Shown here: one piece after another, positions 61,901-64,000 of the stretch | How the letters are laid out: the number at the start of each line of letters is the position of its first letter | How positions within the stretch are numbered: position 1 is the stretch's first letter | Origin: Symsagittifera roscoffensis | Taxonomy: Eukaryota; Xenacoelomorpha; Acoela; Convolutidae | Length of the DNA: 64,000 nucleotides | Direction: 5' to 3' | Assembly (NCBI RefSeq): GCF_963678635.1 | Contig: NC_087069.1 | Location: 47,880,276 to 47,944,275 of the forward strand | Made by a program: the position numbers and the translations under genes | The notes under the pieces: model-generated | What the model saw: only the letters and a program-made list of their open reading frames with translations | What the model was told of the DNA's origin: nothing | Database searches by the model: none

Positions 61901-62437
61901 CTAGAGACAGAGGGCGAGAATGCTAAGGAACCACCTTTTGGACGAATCTTTGAATCGTATTTTGATCTCCCGAACCATTATTCGAACAATATCGTGATAA
62001 CGGACAGCGATTTCATACTCACGGAACGCACATGCGCCATAGCGATAACTGCGGACGTAAGCTTCAAAACAGCACTAGCGGCCGACTTTAAAAGGGAGTA
62101 CAAGAATATCGAGTTTTTGTGGAAACAGAGGCCGGGTGTAGGAGGAGTGATAGCGTTGCCCCCTGTTGCATCACAGATACCAGGGAAATATTTGTGTTTT
62201 TTGGTTACGAAAGCTACTGATAGGCAACACGTGAATCCGGAGAGCTTGGTGTTGGCCTTGACTCGACTTAGGGATTTCCTGGTTGAGAGAGGTGTGACCT
62301 CTCTCTCGTTGCCAGTGTACGATCCTAATAGGGGAAAGCTACATCCGAGAGAGTTGTACGCTCTTGTGCATGTGATATTTTCAGAGACTGACATAGAGGT
62401 TTACTTACATAAAAAATACTATCTGAGCATATGCTAA
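52955..62437 (+). CDS. Gypsy-type Gag-Pol polyprotein with C-terminal macro domain
   Basis: A single open frame, 3180 codons from the upstream ATG 52895 or 3160 from ATG 52955 (MQRRDSLG). Residues counted from 52895: basic/acidic disordered N-terminus with a coiled coil (about 310-420); retrotransposon Gag core (about 558-725); two CX2CX4HX4C knuckles (from 761 and 813); aspartic protease DTGA at 1123; reverse transcriptase with YVDD at 1608; RNase H TDAS (Asp 1756); a low-complexity insert (about 1900-2270); integrase HHCC zinc finger (His 2399, Cys 2434, 2437); catalytic Asp 2465, Asp 2524 and Glu 2560 (D-58-D-35-E); GPF module near 2698; acidic linker (about 2750-3010); macro-domain-like end (about 3020-3180). 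No frameshift or stop separates gag and pol, so equal Gag and Pol would be made unless processed or regulated otherwise. All catalytic residues are intact, which suggests a recently active copy. Confidence 0.95.
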   Translation: MQRRDSLGSTTKIPRLSKGSTRKFRTRRSQTSFSSASDAFAEDESTKGQPDLSVIEMRLRSEKNLDGNQGRSAEAEPASETPVDPFDEGERTLIRPDFEPDGVLEREEVERTEETSERSEVEPREEVLYRGMSKSETKSYKWRREPSHLTSAHSSLAKQSNNAMMSSMSPGEEQTFSKAKKSWKSLYDERMASLPTVGLTSSDGYPEITHPDVNFTPCPRNDMSREASSASPTRPMSDGITMGASSTFDRLMTSMHKQKGGASSSTRLPPQLTSSSLGLTPPLGAAGDISDMFAGVMNGLDELRRDMTKRIDQVDERAHHGRENLKDELTHVKSQARFDQARLIRDTDQCLAESLAQANKESEEREARMTREIERLLNDHDNTYAQTMTGLERRLDAKSDLMMRKLDAILNGNSWQEHSNSRERSRHANVGDGTGNSARAQQGSRTNYEHRNKERPRAAPQRPGWTNPVPPEADATPETRLPTVPQVSSVPDLTTVSQDTTMYASMFEPLNRSLETFITKLSKSTERGERSRRTLKKPKSYKDESDGCIDTWIEVMKLHFEEENLSKKQECSALTSNLEGTALNCVMAKRANERDSARKIFDILLNRFGSGVQGHQAMVKFEKRRQRDEESIDKFLDDLELLRRRSNPDERISERNLAIASKFMDGVRSEELKTMLATHFTLSLDQVPTPDDLRMKSREYLLIKPRAQNRYSNYGNYSGTNTGANSSWYKPRDDMDKRRSCANCGSMDHHVSACSAYKQNMKAIGYFLEDADATDEDHEEYVRGLIMKYGPRCFFCNLEGHFKSDCTQFWDAVADAKHPRHEEALSGVKASRARLMNEAESRRKETTPSTFATKKVKTWPDEVVASNLEAESSSPLKVDYGLAARTALQNVKQDLATKEVEQWVRSELESTDLRESLNVLSKTTRAEDEKEPKKQGLKLNVISGKTFGMTKAGTKIMSIISVAGHQVVKNLSEPSEITLVHLDIYADYLKEKDPKLDSRAVRALLTTGGPRLMKVDGHYIDVHGPYPILMNVDGINIYTKAHITDANDQVGRIYIGQEELKVRRIGHNAMLEQDAVHIGCEADLAAHVLDVQGRQLSVKGLLDTGAVVSVMPVKTWTDMGFERSDLIPTNIRLAAANQGAIYVTGRTPIISLQLGGRHLWMSFLVVENLDESDQFILGRDFVRNFDVTIDLNDGLIRIRDPERKYEKRPLNKILINQAKVPIFLDRKVRLKPNQAVIATFRMRNLNELSNDRQVCLVPNPNSKSSAILGRSFSLTQSGLCVSVLLNTEATTVTIQRGKKLGYALPLNTDFLSVENLKKFDVTKCPLHANQECIMKRVIELKSSRKLFSMKSETDDGLSSCSNFPERPTEAELAANRPVLPEIEHLKGKISDKELDSLRAVLNRNADVFSKHKADIGCCNFVEHEIEIEEGSVPHREGARRMTPNKSEACRKEIEMLMEYDMIEPSKSPWACGVVMAKKKGGQLRFCCDFRYLNAVTIKDAYPIPRIDESLSKLGDAKFFTTLDLGSAFWQVPLRKQDREKTGFACELGLFQWKRMPFGLCNATATFQRLMAQALTSVTKKYGNLIMCYVDDVVIATPTLEDHIERLEEVFSCMKQAGLKCKPSKCEILKDSIKYLGRLVDKHGVRPDPEAVEAVLTWKAPKTDTQLMSFLGFANYYREFIKGYADKIYPMQKLMRNKGKKFTWTDEAQVSFENIKRELCEAPVLGMPTEKGMFVLDTDASVVAISGILHQEQEWNGRTVLRPIAYGSKVLSDTEMKYGAPKAEMFAVITFVEKYRAYLGSAPFKLRVDNRALAWLKTYSMDQSYIGRWIVRLDGYHMIIEHRTRDKHQNADSLSKKTEFYERLEEKQVNQSEIKDGFSFLDKETYDELPLTRWLDKSGHPIPGHPDLPVETAAEIKLLARGEPVPLDLLVRSNLVQQELTRLGINSIALLNKTVNVAPDVMGKLRDLLDREVDRHDREWRETMQRLTVTERTEKRPVSIRSRGVERDCRSIVNQLVTSMPKEVLLRTSFTEYGTSNQNQATEEVRIRSKSSFTRRVHFTDAKEEYEPSPDCSSMDETMSGESDTFEPVKDVSSDESDIFEPVQDDLSGERLTRPPRGRILSGESGSKRPMDRVLSGESRNISDNLEYDVEESVVSSGDSRPQSWDNTSETTSNSDVSEIAIHSLLVDWKQRGLDREIHQDPDRDRYTSDEEGTVVDNAADELELIAVSKRPTRLLPHGTVVRTNLEPSVQEATPLKKIWCVKLMDDAHAPEIMSGQMNVVKTYLKARYRLSDLLRAQRNDRMTSSLKRWIENGAPDKGDLEEDSYKILKQFYLKRKDLLYLNKDGIVACKRKEEDKVLYKYNSIVLPQLYQTELLFRSHDQMGHQGVDKVYNRIQKRFEWPGLKTACEKWIAACLSCQQAKDPRKLRFPLQSIESSGFNEVVQIDHQKICMTATGYNQVLVMIDHFTKYAEAAPCMTASAEETCDHLINVWIARHGCPITFQSDNGKAFVGDLTKELMKRSQVAQAHSTTYHPQTNGLVERQNRTLVSMLRVYCSRYMDDWDKHLPQVMGAYNSTEHSTTGISPHMMLTGHEKALPLTFFYPEYEGKRTAPQTYVWDVIRRQQDLNDLCRRNTQQAQIRQKRRFDKRTADAKAYSVGDYVWVFQEVVPPKGTKKLLKKWRGPFQITEVHQGGRFYRLSTGRPAHYENIKPHNASSEDWCIPADMQEGDYLIVDPACEVNERGTRDKNDGNEMVDNCDLPLDLELTERVEVDDETLPYAEEDWDCPEQTEIDKGIQPDFPLTMETRQSKRGKNQKKYNPYGEDFVVDRIVVSDVIDSLVGLDEVAILKEIDLVNDMDQDWIDDRSEPEVEFEPEAEQTHEQELTNLRVLEWLHDLPTDPKETILTIQDVDRDGVRYISHDNTESNWVAPDGPLRVPQSNLGLLDFGRSTGTSMDIFVRGVGVGLTHTENLMIKKLKSARETGELETEGENAKEPPFGRIFESYFDLPNHYSNNIVITDSDFILTERTCAIAITADVSFKTALAADFKREYKNIEFLWKQRPGVGGVIALPPVASQIPGKYLCFLVTKATDRQHVNPESLVLALTRLRDFLVERGVTSLSLPVYDPNRGKLHPRELYALVHVIFSETDIEVYLHKKYYLSIC
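58560..59890 (+). CDS. Low-complexity insert between RNase H and integrase
   Basis: About 440 residues with no recognised domain separate the RNase H and the integrase zinc finger, where most Gypsy elements have a short tether. The first part is helical and charged (LLDREVDRHDREWRET). The middle (59160-59400) repeats SGES/SGE blocks with DTFEPV and DIFEPV, about six times. The last part (WCVKLMDDAHAPEIMSGQ, then SDLLRAQRNDRMTSSL) leads into the usual pre-integrase region. Function unknown. Confidence 0.6.
61950..62437 (+). CDS. Macro-domain-like module of the Gypsy polyprotein
   Basis: The last ~160 residues match the macro fold of the TARG1/OARD1 (Appr-1''-p processing) branch: CAIAITADVSFKTALAADFK, then an LWKQRPG-GGVIALPP strand, YLCFLVTKATDR, a helix SLVLALTRLRDFLVERGVTS, the strand LSLPVY, and FSETDIEVYL at the end. 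In TARG1-like proteins these are the ADP-ribose-binding strands, the catalytic Lys (TKK) and the GCGLD loop. Here the Lys is kept, but the glycine loop (GAGIA in the family) reads KTALA and GCGLD is replaced by DPNRG. ADP-ribosyl hydrolysis is therefore doubtful; ADP-ribose, RNA or protein binding remains possible. Confidence 0.7.
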
Positions 62438-62600
62438 GAATTGCGCTCGGCGATAAGTGGTTTTTATTAAGTTGCTCGATAAGAATTAGAGTCAAGTTTT
62501 AGATTAGGTTAGGTCTTAGGTACAGTATTAGGGATTAGGTTTTTATGTGATGTTTATGTTATGTTATTGTGATGTTATGTTTTATGTTAGTGTCATAAAA

Positions 62601-62681
62601 GACCTGGGGCACCCCAGGTCATCAAGGTGACAGCGTACATTCATGCTACTCTGACAAAAGTAAAGGTGGACGATCCACCTT
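62601..62681 (+). promoter_or_regulatory. Two perfect hairpins after the Gag-Pol stop
   Basis: Stem 1 is GACCTGGGG / CCCCAGGTC with a 2-nt spacer at 62601-62620. Stem 2 is AAGGTGGA / TCCACCTT with a 3-nt loop at 62663-62681. Both are perfect and lie between the Gag-Pol stop (62437) and the next ORF (62868). They could act on RNA (internal initiation, export, 3' processing) or as DNA sites. Confidence 0.65.
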
Positions 62682-62867
62682 GGTGCTAAAATTTTAAATC
62701 AGAATTGAAAAAGAGAATTTCAATGGAGAGTTTTAGAGAATTGATTGATGTTGCATCTTAAAATGATGGTTCTAAGTCGCGACCTGTCTTTTAGATCTTG
62801 ATTGATCGGAAATTGTTTACTGACACTGAATCAGAAGAGATTACACGAAGAATCAACACGAAAAGAA

Positions 62868-64000
62868 ATGGGAGATACTAACGAACTCATGGAATTCCTC
62901 TCAGCGAGTCTAGGAGCGACTCTAGACGAGATCTATCAGCGGCTGATCGATTGTGACTTCACACGAGAAGACCCGGGGTTGGCGATGTTTGTGGTCGCAC
63001 TCCTCAATGCACTGGGAAGAGAGGGTCGAGGGAATCGCCCTACGGAAGTAGTGTTGATGTTGGCCTTCGGTGAGTCCGGGACCGCCGAGAGAGGCCGAAA
63101 CCGATTGATGAGATGGAGGCGCGGAGAAATGTCCGGCCACGACCTGGCTCGTGAGCCGGGACTAGGCGAGCAAAGGGACCACCGGCTAGGTGAGATGCCC
63201 TTACCTGTCCAACCTGCGCAGCCATTAATCGGAGCGAAGAGACAGCGTGATGGGCCAGGCCCGTCACACTCGGTCGACTCTCCAACAGCTGCTCCTCCCC
63301 TGAAGAGAGTGAGAGTGAGCGAGATAGAGATCCAGACGTCGGAAACGATTGAAACACTGGAGAAGAAGGAGAGGGACCAGAGTGAGCTGTGTGCCAAACT
63401 TCAGGAGTACAGGACCATAGCTCGGGAGAGAGACGAATGGAAAAAGAAATTCGAAGATCTGCAGGTGGCCTACAAGGAGGATGAGATAAAGCACCTGAAG
63501 GAGCTGTATATGGCGAAGGTGAGCCAAGTGTCACCGGAAATCCTGGCGAGCATGAGGTCCTCGGAGGGATCTAACGACACACGCCCCAGGACAACCGCGC
63601 AGGAGCTGTGCGCATCGAGAGGACCTGAGGTTCTGGATTTGCATGCATCAAAGGGGCACGAGGCTCCTCAGCAGACACGACCGTCTGCTTCGAGTCAGAG
63701 GTTCACGATACCAGACCCTTCTGACACCTATCTAGCTCCTCAATTTCAGGAATCATTTAACCAAGTGGCCAGAGCCGCGATGGATGAGATCAACAGAGGC
63801 ACTGAACGGACACTGGCTAGGATCGTTCCTTCCCAGCGTCGTGATCATTCATCAGATGGCTCTGAGCGGGCAACCCGCACGATAGCGTGCTCTGCGCCTG
63901 GTGGAGTCTTCAAGAAGTCTCGCGTGGTAGATATCAGGAAGAACCTGATGACACGTCATCAGTTCACGCAAGTGCCAGCCGAGCATCCTCGGGCCTGCTT
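62868..64000 (+). CDS. Unrecognised coiled-coil ORF, runs off the window
   Basis: An open frame of at least 377 codons starts at ATG 62868 (MGDTNELMEFLSASLG), 430 bp after the Gag-Pol stop on the same strand. It has the same GC-rich coding composition. A helical N-terminal part (to about residue 90; FVVALLNALGREG) is followed by a basic Pro-rich linker, then a clear coiled coil (about residues 150-215; many E/K heptads such as ARERDEWKKKFEDLQ), then a Ser/Thr-rich region. No signal peptide, membrane segment or zinc knuckle is visible. By position it could be an env-place extra ORF of the element or the Gag of a neighbouring element. Product not recognised. Confidence 0.6.
   Translation, partial: MGDTNELMEFLSASLGATLDEIYQRLIDCDFTREDPGLAMFVVALLNALGREGRGNRPTEVVLMLAFGESGTAERGRNRLMRWRRGEMSGHDLAREPGLGEQRDHRLGEMPLPVQPAQPLIGAKRQRDGPGPSHSVDSPTAAPPLKRVRVSEIEIQTSETIETLEKKERDQSELCAKLQEYRTIARERDEWKKKFEDLQVAYKEDEIKHLKELYMAKVSQVSPEILASMRSSEGSNDTRPRTTAQELCASRGPEVLDLHASKGHEAPQQTRPSASSQRFTIPDPSDTYLAPQFQESFNQVARAAMDEINRGTERTLARIVPSQRRDHSSDGSERATRTIACSAPGGVFKKSRVVDIRKNLMTRHQFTQVPAEHPRAC

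Noticed and set aside
53158-62394. Many antisense frames of 60-200 codons over Gag-Pol
   Set aside because: They are expected from the GC-rich codon use of the long plus-strand frame and show no motifs.
62936-63534. Minus-strand frames of 150-164 codons
   Set aside because: They are antisense to the open plus-strand frame from 62868, which has a coiled-coil pattern and longer extent.

Overview
The window is from an animal nuclear genome. It is AT-rich and heavily repetitive. Genes are split by phase-consistent GT-AG introns, and the gene set (STAT, DENND5, CCZ1) together with Gypsy, LINE and tRNA-derived SINE elements points to an invertebrate metazoan. STAT rules out a plant or fungus. The sequence alone does not give the phylum.

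Region 1 (1-48.2 kb) carries three host genes in a row, all on the minus strand. From right to left they are: a STAT transcription factor (48005 to 30623 or 28124); a DENND5-type DENN/RUN/PLAT Rab regulator (24204 to about 13199); and CCZ1, the Rab7-GEF subunit (12329 to 1859, continuing off the left edge). Exon-exon phases were checked by hand for most junctions. DENND5 (a Rab39/Rab6-linked DENN protein) and CCZ1 (with MON1 the Rab7 activator) both act on endosomal Rab switches. Their adjacency is noted but shared regulation is not shown. Introns and intergenic spaces are filled with repeats: a LINE with in-frame stops inside a DENND5 intron, a tRNA-derived SINE family in one orientation, a second tRNA-like repeat, a long A/T-rich family carrying a conserved TATATAA box, foldback and MITE-like inverted repeats, minisatellites, and tandem duplications of 1.2-1.4 kb.

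Region 2 (about 49-64 kb) changes composition to GC-richer coding-like sequence and is dominated by a very large Ty3/Gypsy-type element on the plus strand. A 3 kb leader, rich in ACCCTCC/GGAGGGT motifs and containing a duplicated hairpin module, precedes one uninterrupted reading frame of 3180 codons. That frame encodes Gag with two CCHC knuckles, DTG protease, YVDD reverse transcriptase, RNase H, a long low-complexity insert, HHCC/D-58-D-35-E integrase with a GPF motif, an acidic linker and a C-terminal macro-domain-like module. Two perfect hairpins separate it from a second, coiled-coil reading frame that runs off the right edge. No LTR pair can be seen because only one side of the element is in the window.

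The most unusual feature is this element: the macro (TARG1/OARD1-like) domain fused to the end of Gag-Pol with altered ligand-loop residues, the hairpin-separated downstream ORF, and the structured leader.
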